From Haemophilus haemolyticus (lineage in GTDB: Bacteria > Pseudomonadota > Gammaproteobacteria > Enterobacterales > Pasteurellaceae), in the NCBI RefSeq assembly GCF_003351405.1, contig NZ_CP031240.1:310001-374000 (forward strand): a DNA stretch of 64,000 nt. Reading direction: 5' to 3'. Below, piece after piece: positions 1 to 9,953 of the stretch (position 1 is its first letter; each line of letters starts with the position of its first letter). The position numbers and the translations under genes are program-made. Below the pieces are notes generated by a model that did no database searches, was not told the DNA's origin, and saw only the letters and a list, made by a program, of their open reading frames with translations.

Positions 1-411
1 GATGCCATGATTCCGTTAAAAGAACTGTCAGAGAAAGTGAATAGTTCCGTTGCAACCTGTCAACGACGCATACAAGCATTAACTGATTCAGGCGTTATTA
101 CAAAACGAGTTGCAGTCGTTTCTCCAAAAGCGGTTGGGCGTACGATTAGCGTGTTTGTCATGGTCGAAATGGATAATCAACACTCTTATTATCAAGAGCA
201 ATTTGAACGAAAAATGCGCCAAGAAGACGAAGTGGTGAGCTGTTACGAAATTTCAGGGGACTATGATTTTATGTTACTACTCCATGCAAAAGATATGGAA
301 AGCTATCACGCATTCACACGTCGAGTATTGACTGGCGAATTTCATGTAAGAACTTATAAAAGTTTATTTGTAATGAATTTTACCAAAGCAGATAGTGGAA
401 TTATCTTATAG
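1..411 (+). CDS. Lrp/AsnC family transcriptional regulator (5' end missing)
   Basis: DNA-binding regulator of the Lrp/AsnC feast-famine family. The frame is open from base 1 (codons GAT GCC precede the ATG at 7), so the first dozen or so residues of the helix-turn-helix lie outside the window and the ATG at 7 is internal. What remains shows the recognition helix region (SSVATCQRRIQAL), the usual linker (GVITKRVAVVSP) and a C-terminal RAM effector-binding domain with the characteristic SGDYDFMLLL motif and ..RTYKSLFVMNF near the end. It is followed by an inverted uptake-signal pair that can act as terminator. Target genes and effector amino acid cannot be told from sequence. Confidence 0.85.
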   Translation, partial: DAMIPLKELSEKVNSSVATCQRRIQALTDSGVITKRVAVVSPKAVGRTISVFVMVEMDNQHSYYQEQFERKMRQEDEVVSCYEISGDYDFMLLLHAKDMESYHAFTRRVLTGEFHVRTYKSLFVMNFTKADSGIIL

Positions 412-414
412 AAT

Positions 415-440
415 AAGTGCGGTAAATTTTTACCGCACTT
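415..440. terminator. Inverted uptake-signal-sequence pair, bidirectional terminator
   Basis: AAGTGCGGTAAA and its complement TTTACCGCACTT face each other with a short loop, between the ends of the converging Lrp-family gene and nhaA. Such paired Haemophilus uptake signals commonly double as rho-independent terminators. Confidence 0.8.
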
Positions 441-449
441 TGTGTATGA

Positions 450-1616
450 CTAGTTTAGTTTTGTCGTTTGTTTTAAGAATAAATACCCAAGTGTTGCTGA
501 AATGGTTGAACCAAGTAAAATGCCTAAACGAGAAAGTGTATTGACACTTTCTCCCGCATCCGCATCAAAAGCAAGGCTTGCTAAGAACATTGACATCGTA
601 AAGCCGATACCACATAAAACAGCAACCGCAAAAATTTGTTTAAAATTGATTCCATCTGGTAATTTAGCCAATCCCAACTTAACGGAAATATAACTAAATC
701 CGAAAACGCCGACAGGTTTACCAATAATTAAACCGCACGCGATAGCCAATAATAATGGCGATGAAATCATACTCACATCAATACCGTCAAAACTAACGCC
801 TGCATTAGCAAATGCAAAGAGCGGTAAAATAACGAAGGATGACCAAGGCGCTAGAATGTGCTCAAAATCGTGTAATGGTCGTTCACCTTTTTTACCTTTT
901 AATGGAATGCAAAAACCAATAATCACGCCAGCCAACGTCGCATGAACACCAGATTTTAAAACTGATGCCCATAAAATTGCCCCTATAACCATGTAGGCAC
1001 AAAGCGCGCTAACTCTAAAGCGGTTTAATAAAACCAAAGTCAAAATAGAAACACCTGAGAAAATTAGAGCCTGCACACTTAATTCATGAGAGAAGAACAG
1101 AGCAATTACAACAATCGCGCCTAAGTCATCAATAATAGCAAGTGCGAGTAAAAAAATCTTGAGAGGCAATGGCACTTGCTTACTCAATAATGCCATAATG
1201 CCAAGCGCAAAAGCGATATCAGTCGCCATAGGAATAGCCCAGCCGTTTGCAAGGCTAGGATCCTGTTTTGCAATAAACCAATAAACCAATGCGGGCACGA
1301 TCATTCCACCTACCGCAGCAATAGCAGGGAAAATGGCTTGTTGGTAGGAAGAAAGTGCGCCTTCGAATAATTCTTTTTTAACTTCCATTCCCACTAACAC
1401 AAAAAATACCGCCATAAAACCATCGTTAATCCAATGGATTAAAGTTTTATTAATAGAGAAACTTCCAATTTGCAAATTGACTGGCAAATTCAAAAAATCA
1501 TTATATTGATTGCTCAATGGCGAATTAGCCAGCAACATCGCTACTGCAGCAGAAAAAAGCAACAAAATACCACCAGCGGATTCTAATTTTAAAAAGCGTT
1601 GAATCAGTTTTACCAC
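450..1616 (-). CDS. nhaA: Na+/H+ antiporter NhaA
   Basis: Inner-membrane electrogenic antiporter that expels Na+ (and Li+) in exchange for protons, for pH and sodium homeostasis. The 388-residue protein is hydrophobic throughout, consistent with about 12 membrane segments, and carries the family's paired aspartates in [18 protein letters not shown] as well as the conserved N-terminal [12 protein letters not shown] and [18 protein letters not shown] segments. I chose the GTG at 1616 because an AAGGAG ribosome-binding site lies just upstream and this gives the N-terminus expected for the family ([12 protein letters not shown]). The frame stays open a further 43 codons upstream to 1745, but that part does not look like NhaA. 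Divergent from brnQ. Confidence 0.95.
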   Translation of the reverse strand: MVKLIQRFLKLESAGGILLLFSAAVAMLLANSPLSNQYNDFLNLPVNLQIGSFSINKTLIHWINDGFMAVFFVLVGMEVKKELFEGALSSYQQAIFPAIAAVGGMIVPALVYWFIAKQDPSLANGWAIPMATDIAFALGIMALLSKQVPLPLKIFLLALAIIDDLGAIVVIALFFSHELSVQALIFSGVSILTLVLLNRFRVSALCAYMVIGAILWASVLKSGVHATLAGVIIGFCIPLKGKKGERPLHDFEHILAPWSSFVILPLFAFANAGVSFDGIDVSMISSPLLLAIACGLIIGKPVGVFGFSYISVKLGLAKLPDGINFKQIFAVAVLCGIGFTMSMFLASLAFDADAGESVNTLSRLGILLGSTISATLGYLFLKQTTKLN

Positions 1617-1747
1617 GCAAACTCCTTCCAAAAATAAATAACAAAAAATTAACAAAGGCTGAATCCTAGCATATTTTGCCCTCAAAGGGAAAAGTGCGGT
1701 CAATTTTGCAGGGATTTTTATCGAATTGTCGATAAGATTCTTCATAT

Positions 1748-1763
1748 TGTGACGAAATTCACA
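1748..1763. promoter_or_regulatory. Candidate CRP-binding site (CRP-N type)
   Basis: TGTGACGAAATTCACA is a perfect TGTGA-N6-TCACA palindrome in the nhaA-brnQ intergenic region. A TAGAAT hexamer at 1804-1809 could be the brnQ -10 element; a start near 1816 would put the site at about -61, the class I CRP position. This is inference from spacing only. Confidence 0.6.
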
Positions 1764-1840
1764 TTTTTAGTTTTACAGAATAGGGATTTTCTACACTTTG
1801 TAGTAGAATGCAGGCCTTTTTATTTTTAGAGTCAAAAATT

Positions 1841-3151
1841 ATGTTTTCACGTAAAGATATTATCGTTTTAGGAATGATGATCTTCGCCTTATTTTTAGGT
1901 GCAGGTAATATCATTTTTCCGCCAATGGAAGGCTTCACGGCAGGACAGCATTGGGCAGGCGCATCCTTCGGTTTTGTATTAACCGGCGTTTTAATGCCTT
2001 TTATTACACTTGTTATTGTATCTATTTTAGGTCGTGGTGAAGAACTCACGAAAGATTTACCTAAATGGGCGGGTACAGGTTTTCTCGTTATACTTTATCT
2101 AACCATTGGCTCCACCTTTGCAATGCCACGTATCACGAATGTTGCTTACGAAATGGCGTGGTTACCTTTAGGATTAGTGGAAGATAATGCGAGTGTTCGC
2201 TTCCTGTTTTCGCTCATTTTTAACTTAATCGCGATGGGCTTTATGATTCGCCCAAATACCATTATTTCAAGTGTTGGTAAATTCATGACACCGGCATTGC
2301 TTGTGTTATTAGTTGCTGTAGCCGTCACTGTCTTCATTTCACCTTTATCTGAAATTCAAGCACCAAGTAAAGCGTATGAAAATGGTCATTCTTTATTAAT
2401 CGGCTTAACCAGTGGTTATCAAACCATGGACGTACTCGCAGCTATTGCTTTCGGTGGAATCGTCGCTCGCGCACTTGCAGCAAAAAATGTAACTCAACCC
2501 AAAGATATCGTGAAATACACTATCTCAGCTGGATTTGTTTCAGTCATCTTACTGGCGGGTTTATATTTTTCACTTTTCTATCTAGGTGCGACTAGTGCTA
2601 CAGTTGCAGAAGGTGCAACTAATGGCGGACAAATTTTCTCTCGTTATGTAAATGTCTTATTCGGTTCTGCTGGGACTTGGATTATGGCTGGTATTATTGT
2701 ATTAGCGAGCTTAACAACCCTTGTTGGTGTAACAAGTGCTGCTGCTGACTATTTTTCAAAATTCTCTGTACGTTTTTCTTATCCGTTTTGGGCCGCACTT
2801 TTTACCGCGATGACAATCACTGTTTCACAATATGGTTTAACGGATCTACTTCGCATAACGATTCCGGCTTTGCTATTAATTTATCCGGTAGCTATTGTGC
2901 TTGTATTATTGCAATTCTTACGCAAAAAACTCCCATCAATAAAATTTACATACAACAGCACATTAATCGTAACTGTTTGTTTTAGTTTATGTGATAGCTT
3001 AAATAACGTTAAAATGTTACCAGAAAGCATTAATTCATTATTGGAACACTTCCCTCTTTCATCTGAAGGAATGGCTTGGTTGGTTCCGACTTTAGTGATG
3101 TTAGTTGCAAGCATTTTAATTGGAAAAGCATTGCCTAAAGCAACTCATTAA
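1841..3151 (+). CDS. brnQ: Branched-chain amino acid carrier BrnQ (LIVCS family)
   Basis: Inner-membrane Na+-coupled symporter for leucine, isoleucine and valine. The 436-residue product starts MFSRKDIIVLGMMIFALFLG and has the family signature FLGAGNIIFPPMEG near the N-terminus, about 12 hydrophobic segments, and the conserved GLTSGYQTMDVLAAIAFG stretch in the middle. An ATG 33 bases upstream (1808) is in frame, but the family N-terminus matches the one at 1841. It is transcribed divergently from nhaA with a CRP-type palindrome between them, so catabolite control is plausible. The 3' flank runs into the terminator region of the convergent autotransporter gene. Confidence 0.92.
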   Translation: MFSRKDIIVLGMMIFALFLGAGNIIFPPMEGFTAGQHWAGASFGFVLTGVLMPFITLVIVSILGRGEELTKDLPKWAGTGFLVILYLTIGSTFAMPRITNVAYEMAWLPLGLVEDNASVRFLFSLIFNLIAMGFMIRPNTIISSVGKFMTPALLVLLVAVAVTVFISPLSEIQAPSKAYENGHSLLIGLTSGYQTMDVLAAIAFGGIVARALAAKNVTQPKDIVKYTISAGFVSVILLAGLYFSLFYLGATSATVAEGATNGGQIFSRYVNVLFGSAGTWIMAGIIVLASLTTLVGVTSAAADYFSKFSVRFSYPFWAALFTAMTITVSQYGLTDLLRITIPALLLIYPVAIVLVLLQFLRKKLPSIKFTYNSTLIVTVCFSLCDSLNNVKMLPESINSLLEHFPLSSEGMAWLVPTLVMLVASILIGKALPKATH

Positions 3152-3271
3152 TATTCAAAAAAATTAAAACTAATCTTTATCAGCCAGCAAACATGGGATT
3201 ATATAACCACTGTTTGATGGTTGATTTTTTATTCCAATCTAGAAACCTCGCCCTAAAAAATACAAAATAAA

Positions 3272-3307
3272 AAGGACTGAATCCAATAAATATCGTCATC
3301 AGTCCTT
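3272..3307 (-). terminator. Rho-independent terminator of the autotransporter gene
   Basis: Stem AAGGACTGA / TCAGTCCTT with an 18-base loop, followed on the minus strand by a T-rich run (TTTTATTTTG). It lies about 40 bases past the autotransporter stop codon. Confidence 0.75.
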
Positions 3308-3347
3308 AAAACTAGTATTTATTTTGCTCTAACTTTCTACCGCACTT

Positions 3348-6300
3348 CTACCAAGTAAAACCGACCTTTAATGAAGCAAACTTCTGTGGTGCCACATCAG
3401 AGCCCTTAAGCATTCCAATATTTGTGCTTATATTCCACTGTTTCATCTGAGCACTAAAACCAAGTTCATGAGTAAAATAACGTCCGAATTGTTGTTTTAA
3501 TGCGACATCATTGACGCTTAATACACCGTCAATGGCAAGTTTTCTTTGAGTAGCATCGTAGTAATTACTTGAGAAACTTGGGGTGAATTTTACACCATTG
3601 ATATCAAACGTTTTATCTAACATTACACCAGCACGGTAAGTGGTTAAACGTAAGATTTTACTGTTGATATTTGCGCCGTCTAATTGGTAGTTTGTGCTAG
3701 ATAGACGGTAATAGCGCATTCCCACTGAAGGTGTGACGTTAACTCCCAAGTCCAAAGAAGCTCCAATATTTCCGCCTGCACTCAAAATATTTCGGTGGAA
3801 CGTTTTGTTTTCTTCGTCAAATTTCACATTGTTGCGGCTACGCCCATAACCTAAGTCAAAACTTGCAAAGACTCCATTATTCCACTCGCCTTTAACAAAA
3901 CCATTTATGCCAGTTAGTCGGTTTGTACCCGATACATTTTCATCAAACTCATTATTCACACGAGAATGAGAAAGCAGTGCACCAATTTGCATATTCGAAT
4001 TTAATCTCTGAGCCACACCAATTTGAGTCAAAGTTAAATTTTGCTTGTATGGACGGTTGTAGTCAGATCGATAAGTTCTCCGACTTGCTTCCGTATTCAC
4101 CCAAACATTCGATTTATCTTGGCTTAATAAATGACGATCTAAGTTTCGTCCAATTTGTAATGCCGAATTCACATTTGCAGAAAGCTCAGATAAAGCCGTA
4201 TTGGAATAACGACTAATCAGTTGAGCTTGCACTGGCAGAGCAACAGTCGAAGATTGAGAACTTAAAAATTGCTGAATTTCCTGCTCAGTTTGATAAGCCT
4301 TTTCAAGGTTATTCAGTAATGCTAATACCGCCTCACTCAAGGAAACTTGCGCAGAATTAACCGCACTTTGATTGCCAGAGGTTTGAGCATTAACTAAGGC
4401 CTGTTGAGCCAATTCAATTCGTTCAATACCAAAATCAATTTCTGCTTCAAATGCAGTAATGTTACTTTCATCGGCTACTTTTGCGACTTTACGACAAATA
4501 TCAGAAGAAAGCCCTTGTGACTCACAAATCTGGTGAGTACGAGCAATACTACTTGATAACCCAGCTTGTAGTCGATTTACTTCCGTCAATAAACTATCTT
4601 GACTAGACTCAAGCGAGCGTAGTTCTGATTGTGTTTGGTTTACTAAATTCAACAATTGTTGTACTTTCTTCAGACTATTTTGTGACTGATTGTTTAAATT
4701 GTTGTATTCATTACGTTGTCTCTCCAATTTTGAGCGTAATGCTGTAAATTGATTATATAGAGAACGACGTTTAATAAAACGGATGCGCGCAGTACGATTA
4801 TATTCAGAAATTAAATTGTTATAGCTATTGCTAATATTGCGAACATCTGCCAATACGCGTTCTGCCTGATTTTGTTCTATTTTATTTCGAGCAATCGCTT
4901 CGGAATATTTACGCTGTAATCTATCTAATTCTTTTTCTTTACTGATTAACGCTTGATGAACAGCGTTAAAATCACGTTGGCTATTCGCTACTAAATCTGA
5001 ACTACTTCTAAAATGTAATTCTGAATCACGTAATGGATTATACAGGCGATAGTCATTATTAAAATTTGCTAAAATGTAACGATAAGCGCCTAAATCAACA
5101 AACCCATTTTCTAAAGCAAAACGTACATTTTGCGATTTTTGATTCGCATGATTCAGTTTTACCAAACTTAATGGATTTACATCTTTAGGTTCTAAACCTG
5201 TATTTTTTACAGAAAGTAAATGGTCTCCAAATGCTAAACCATTGACGACAATATTATCACCACGGTGTTCAGCAACATCAGTTAAAAAGCGAAAATGTCC
5301 ATTACCTTTTAATTCACCATGAATAACTAACTGATTAACTTTGAACCAACCTTTATGATTAGGTTTAATCTCATCATATTGGCTATTTAAAGTAATTTGA
5401 CTATTTGGAGAAAGAGACAAGTTACCCACTACACTATTATTATTTAATGTCCACTCACTGAATGGCTGTAAATTAACTTGTGTTGCAGCTCCAACAGAGT
5501 TAATCCGTCCTATTAAATGAGCCTTACCTAAGATAAACTGGCTTTGATGTTCCAATGAAACATTACCGTATACAGTTGTGACAGGTAAGCGATTAAATGC
5601 AGTTTGAGAAATAATTGCATTTTCCGAACATTGAGTTTTTCCACTATAACTTGCTCGTATACATTCATCAGATTTCCCTTGAACAAAACCTAATTGAATT
5701 TTAGCTTGATGACGAGCGTTAAAATTACCCTCTAATGAACTTACATTGCGGCTACTCTCTAACATTGCAGTTCCAGCCACATCAAACTCATTAGCTTTAA
5801 ATTTACGATTAATCCAATTATCTTCTTCAATTACTTCTTTGTTATTGAGGTGATCATAGGCATGCGGGACGGGAACACCAGATAATAACAATTTGCCATT
5901 TTCTACATAAATATTACCGTTAAGATTGGCTCCGCCAGTTAAGACCCAAGTGCTATTTGCATTTTGAGGACGATAAGAGATCGATAATTTACCGTTATAA
6001 CGCGAACTATTATCTTCGCCAAAAAAACCACTGAATGTATCTAAATATTTTTGGGCATTAGCTTTGGCTAATGCTTTTTGGACGGCTGCAGATTTAGTAT
6101 TACCTAAGAATTCCCAATCATTTGTTGTTTCCATATCCCACGGAAAATAAGCACGTGGATTTTTTCCTTCTTTTAGGCGGAAATAATCTAACCGGTTATT
6201 TCTATAATTATTTTTGTATTCATAAATAGCTAATGATGATGTAGGTTCTTGTCCCCATTTTACCCATTCAATATTTTGTTCACTAAGAACATCTCGACCA

Positions 6301-7865
6301 ATAATGTAAATGTCGGCAGATTGAGTGCGGTTATTATTAACAATCTTTGCACCATCATCTGCGTTTTGAATTCGATGGAAAGTTAGATTATTTCCATTTA
6401 TATCTAAACGTCCCCCACGAAAACCAAAATAAATGTTATCTGGATTAACCTGTTTGTTATTTGCCAGTACAACAGTTGCCCGGCCACTGGTAATTCCAAC
6501 TTGATTAAAGGCCTGTCGCTGTCCATTAAGCATTCTTTGATCAAGAATAACTGTACCATCACCTACACTAATATCGCCTAGATTTTTACCTTGACCATCA
6601 ATATATAGCGTACCAGTTCCCAATTTTGATAAACGATCATTTTCTGGATTTTTTACTCGCCAATGAACAGTTTTATCACCATTCACCACAATACCTGCCC
6701 CAAGCCAAGTATAATCATTGTTATCAGCCTGAACGGTCATATTCTGATTAAAATGTAACGCTCCTGCCCCCTGATTAATATTGTTTTTCAATATCAATGT
6801 TGAACCTTCTCCGCCTTGGAAATGAATTGTCTTACCATTTTCTAATGAAGGGCGAAATTGGTTATTATCCTGAGATTTCTTAGTCAAGTCAGCAACTGGC
6901 AAGGTAATATTCTGATTACCAACTTGTAAAATACTTATTCCATTATTCTTATTATCCCAAGTTATTCTGTTTGCATTTAGCTGGACGGTTGTTTCATCAT
7001 CCTTAAATGCTTTGTTGATAGTATCAGGTTGAATAATTGTATAAATATTATTTGAACCATCATAACCTGCATAAGTTGATAATACTCCGACCAATACCCA
7101 ACCTTGCGTTTTCACATCATAGGCTAAAAGCGCAGAACCACTATCGCCTGGCAAGCCATAGGTTCCTAACGTATCATAAAGATCACCATTAAATAGCACC
7201 CAATTGTCCATTGAACTATTCGGTTTAAGAGGCGTACCACCAGTAAGATAATTATATGCGGATGTTAAAGATATTTTTTCCTTACCATCTTTACTACGTA
7301 AATATTGACGCCCAGATCCTACACGCACAAAGTACGGGTAACGATTTTTATCTAAAAAAGCACCATTATGCGGTCCTGTTTTTTTAGCATTATCAAAAGC
7401 AATATTATTTAACGAAATTGGCGCAATCTCAGTTACCAATTTATGTAAACGTGGTGCATGAAAATCAAGGGTAGGGTGATTATTACGTTCTGTAATAAGA
7501 TAATTAAAGTGATGATTATCTGTATTGTTGCTATTTTCACCAAATTGCACTGAACCATAACCTAAGTTATGCTTTACGCTGGCAATGTATTGAGGATTAA
7601 ATAAGGTCGCAACGCCGCTTACCCGACTAGCCACGTGTAAGTCAGGCATAGCCCAATGGGGTAACATAGTTGAAACCTGCTGACCCTGTTTATTAAAAAT
7701 TGGAATATTCGTCGCCCCCACTGAAAATACGCCTTTATTTTCGGCAAAATCACGGAAGTATTGATAATCCACATCACTGCGAACCATGGACGCTTGAACA
7801 TTTGAACCAGCTAAAGCAAGGCTTAACGCTAATAGAGTTGGACGAAAAAAACGAATTTGATGCAT
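3348..7865 (-). CDS. Serine-protease autotransporter of the Hap / IgA-protease family with a coiled-coil region
   Basis: Secreted S6-family protease, 1505 residues. Order of parts: signal peptide (about 1-25, ending NVQA); protease domain with the family start DVDYQYFRDFAENKG, probable catalytic triad His99, Asp134 and Ser242 (GDSGS at 240-244); a beta-helical passenger with the Hap/Iga repeat segments NNINQGAGALHF, NPENDRLSKLGTGTL and YFGFRGGRLDINGNNLTF; an alpha-helical, Gln/Leu/Ser-rich coiled coil (about 960-1210); then the Hap-like helix LISRYSNTALSELSANVNSA and a C-terminal beta-barrel ending in Trp. Two Cys pairs are present (DEC..TQC in the passenger; ICESQGLSSDIC in the coiled coil). 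It is neither a standard Iga (no long Pro/Glu-rich linker with RRRRS sites) nor Hap. RBS GAGGAAAC precedes the ATG. Substrate unknown. Confidence 0.85.
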   Translation of the reverse strand: MHQIRFFRPTLLALSLALAGSNVQASMVRSDVDYQYFRDFAENKGVFSVGATNIPIFNKQGQQVSTMLPHWAMPDLHVASRVSGVATLFNPQYIASVKHNLGYGSVQFGENSNNTDNHHFNYLITERNNHPTLDFHAPRLHKLVTEIAPISLNNIAFDNAKKTGPHNGAFLDKNRYPYFVRVGSGRQYLRSKDGKEKISLTSAYNYLTGGTPLKPNSSMDNWVLFNGDLYDTLGTYGLPGDSGSALLAYDVKTQGWVLVGVLSTYAGYDGSNNIYTIIQPDTINKAFKDDETTVQLNANRITWDNKNNGISILQVGNQNITLPVADLTKKSQDNNQFRPSLENGKTIHFQGGEGSTLILKNNINQGAGALHFNQNMTVQADNNDYTWLGAGIVVNGDKTVHWRVKNPENDRLSKLGTGTLYIDGQGKNLGDISVGDGTVILDQRMLNGQRQAFNQVGITSGRATVVLANNKQVNPDNIYFGFRGGRLDINGNNLTFHRIQNADDGAKIVNNNRTQSADIYIIGRDVLSEQNIEWVKWGQEPTSSLAIYEYKNNYRNNRLDYFRLKEGKNPRAYFPWDMETTNDWEFLGNTKSAAVQKALAKANAQKYLDTFSGFFGEDNSSRYNGKLSISYRPQNANSTWVLTGGANLNGNIYVENGKLLLSGVPVPHAYDHLNNKEVIEEDNWINRKFKANEFDVAGTAMLESSRNVSSLEGNFNARHQAKIQLGFVQGKSDECIRASYSGKTQCSENAIISQTAFNRLPVTTVYGNVSLEHQSQFILGKAHLIGRINSVGAATQVNLQPFSEWTLNNNSVVGNLSLSPNSQITLNSQYDEIKPNHKGWFKVNQLVIHGELKGNGHFRFLTDVAEHRGDNIVVNGLAFGDHLLSVKNTGLEPKDVNPLSLVKLNHANQKSQNVRFALENGFVDLGAYRYILANFNNDYRLYNPLRDSELHFRSSSDLVANSQRDFNAVHQALISKEKELDRLQRKYSEAIARNKIEQNQAERVLADVRNISNSYNNLISEYNRTARIRFIKRRSLYNQFTALRSKLERQRNEYNNLNNQSQNSLKKVQQLLNLVNQTQSELRSLESSQDSLLTEVNRLQAGLSSSIARTHQICESQGLSSDICRKVAKVADESNITAFEAEIDFGIERIELAQQALVNAQTSGNQSAVNSAQVSLSEAVLALLNNLEKAYQTEQEIQQFLSSQSSTVALPVQAQLISRYSNTALSELSANVNSALQIGRNLDRHLLSQDKSNVWVNTEASRRTYRSDYNRPYKQNLTLTQIGVAQRLNSNMQIGALLSHSRVNNEFDENVSGTNRLTGINGFVKGEWNNGVFASFDLGYGRSRNNVKFDEENKTFHRNILSAGGNIGASLDLGVNVTPSVGMRYYRLSSTNYQLDGANINSKILRLTTYRAGVMLDKTFDINGVKFTPSFSSNYYDATQRKLAIDGVLSVNDVALKQQFGRYFTHELGFSAQMKQWNISTNIGMLKGSDVAPQKFASLKVGFTW

Positions 7866-8063
7866 AAAGTTTCCTCATAAAATAGGAGATTCTTACACTA
7901 ATCTTTAGAGAAAATAAAATCGAGTGAAGTACAGTAAAGTACTGCAAAATTTTTGAAATTATCCTACGATAGTAATAGATTTGAAGCAATAACGCACACA
8001 AATAAGTTAATTCACTTATGTAAAATAATTTGATTGCTCTTTTATTAAACAATAAGTCATCTT

Positions 8064-9953
8064 TTATTGTTCAAAGAATGCTTTATCCTTCAATACTCTC
8101 AAAGGCTGCATATCACTGTTTCCCATAATGACACGACTCGAATCAGAACGTAGGCAAGTGCCACCATAATGCCCTCCCACGGTAAAAGTACAGATTTGCA
8201 AATATTGATCTTCCACTTGTGGTAAGCACCAAAGCTGTTGATAAATACTATCTTGCTGACCAAACTGTCCATCGGTTGTGTCTAGCATGGAATTATTTTC
8301 ACCAATCAATTTAACATTATCACCTCGGCGACCTGCAATTGGTTTTTGAGCATAGCCGTTTTGGATTAAGTTTGGTGTGAGATGAAAACTTGCCTCTAAC
8401 AAATAACGATGATTAGGGAATAAAGACCAAAGCACAGGCAAAATCGCCTTATTGCTTGGAATTGCTGTCCAAAGTGGTTCATAAACCAACACTTCTGGGC
8501 GAAGTAGTACGTCAATTAACCGCACTTTATCTTCAGGATAACCTGTGCGAATAGGCGGAGCGACTTCCATTCCTGTTGCATCTTCACGAAGTTGTTCCAG
8601 CATGGTTTCCCACGCCCATGTTTTCCAAACGGTTTGAACTTGGTTATTTTCATCATCAATCAGGCGACCACGATTATCCCAATGTAAGCCTTCTGTGCCG
8701 TGAATAATTTTGGCTTGGAACCCTGCTTGTACCAATGCTTGTTGCATAAACATGGCATGATAATCTTCTTCATCATCATGATCTTGCAGAATATGAACTA
8801 ATTTTGAGGCTTGACTATGTTGCCAACAATCAGCTAACGCATTACGCAAACCATCGGACGGATTTTCCCCCAATACGCCACCAGCTTGTTTTGCCCAGCG
8901 ATTCATAATATCGCCTGCCTCAGCATGACAAGAAGCTGAGTCTGCATTATATTCATAAACTTTCAAACCTCGTTCACTCATACAAAAATCTAAACGACCA
9001 GTAATCGTCTGATAACGGCGATTTTGCCAAGAAAGTCTTAAGCGTGGCCAAAGGAGCTTCGGAATATTAAAATACTGCAACAGATTATCATCTTTAAGTA
9101 CCTTGTCTGTCGCATGCAAATACATTAAATGCAGTTCATTAGTGGCGTGAATCAATTCTTGTTGAGCACTTTCAGACATAGCAAAATAGCGATATTGATC
9201 AGAATGGCTCACTTTATGTCCGCTCATTGCCTTAATATATGCTGCATCAAATGGCTCATTTTCATTTAACCATTTCCCACTAAATTGTCCGTGATTGTTA
9301 ACATAATGAGCGTGTAACCGAAGTGCGGTTGATTTTGGAAAAGGTTGAGGTTCTGAAAATTCAGTATCATTTGTTTGAATCATCCAGCCAAGAATTTTAG
9401 TATCATCAAAAGTATCCTGTAAAAAATATCCTTGTTCTGAAACAATCATCGGCAATTCACGTGTCCATTGCTGACCGCTTGGCAAGCGGGAATGAATCAC
9501 ATTTTGCTCGGCGATTCGAACGCTATCAGGCAATACCTCGGTGATAATTGCCACATGCCCCGTGTGTTTAAATTCGCCCCCTTCTTGCCAAATTAATAAG
9601 GAGCCAGCTTGAGGTTTACGTTTGCAACCATTAGCAAATGCCTGCAAGGGCAACAAGGCATCGTTCACCACTTGGCGTAAAAAACGTAAAGAAAAGATCT
9701 CATATGCCATACCGACATCGGCAAACACAAGGCCATGATTGAGATATAAATAACGACGTGCAAATTCCACACACTGCCATTTATAGCCCATATATTCTCG
9801 CCCTAGATAACTCCGAAATGCGGCATCATTTGGGAATTCCTTATCATCTGCAGTATTGTAATCTGAGGAATAAATTGCTACGCCACCAGGTGCATATCCA
9901 AGTAAGCTACCAAAAGGATCGTGGGTAATAATATTGGCTGAACGTTCTGTCAT
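8064..9953 (-). CDS. gsp: Bifunctional glutathionylspermidine amidase/synthetase
   Basis: Cytosolic enzyme that joins glutathione to spermidine at the cost of ATP and can hydrolyse the product. It has 629 residues, matching E. coli Gsp closely in order and length. The N-terminal CHAP-type amidase carries the nucleophile in GYKWQCVEFARR (Cys61) and the histidine in HTGHVAIITE. The C-terminal ATP-grasp synthetase has TGRLDFCMSERGLKVYEYN, VWKTWAWETM, RLIDVLLRPEVLVYEPLWT and FTVGGHYGGTCLR. The start at 9953 (MTERSANIITHDPFGSLLGY) fits the family; the frame is open 32 codons further upstream without resemblance. Haemophilus imports both glutathione and polyamines, so this enzyme probably works on salvaged substrates. 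It lies between the autotransporter and yedE, in what I infer is a variable block. Confidence 0.93.
   Translation of the reverse strand: MTERSANIITHDPFGSLLGYAPGGVAIYSSDYNTADDKEFPNDAAFRSYLGREYMGYKWQCVEFARRYLYLNHGLVFADVGMAYEIFSLRFLRQVVNDALLPLQAFANGCKRKPQAGSLLIWQEGGEFKHTGHVAIITEVLPDSVRIAEQNVIHSRLPSGQQWTRELPMIVSEQGYFLQDTFDDTKILGWMIQTNDTEFSEPQPFPKSTALRLHAHYVNNHGQFSGKWLNENEPFDAAYIKAMSGHKVSHSDQYRYFAMSESAQQELIHATNELHLMYLHATDKVLKDDNLLQYFNIPKLLWPRLRLSWQNRRYQTITGRLDFCMSERGLKVYEYNADSASCHAEAGDIMNRWAKQAGGVLGENPSDGLRNALADCWQHSQASKLVHILQDHDDEEDYHAMFMQQALVQAGFQAKIIHGTEGLHWDNRGRLIDDENNQVQTVWKTWAWETMLEQLREDATGMEVAPPIRTGYPEDKVRLIDVLLRPEVLVYEPLWTAIPSNKAILPVLWSLFPNHRYLLEASFHLTPNLIQNGYAQKPIAGRRGDNVKLIGENNSMLDTTDGQFGQQDSIYQQLWCLPQVEDQYLQICTFTVGGHYGGTCLRSDSSRVIMGNSDMQPLRVLKDKAFFEQ

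Noticed and set aside
1617..1745. 43-codon in-frame extension upstream of nhaA
   Set aside because: No resemblance to NhaA, contains an uptake signal, and the GTG at 1616 has a strong AAGGAG site; treated as leader.
2146..3114. Several 60-80 codon frames antisense to brnQ, and similar antisense frames over nhaA, clpB, polA, rnr and pnp
   Set aside because: Shadows of real genes with no independent start signals or family resemblance.
7774..8052. 92-codon frame upstream of the autotransporter
   Set aside because: Overlaps the autotransporter start in another frame, has low-complexity AT-rich codons and no ribosome-binding site; probably promoter region.
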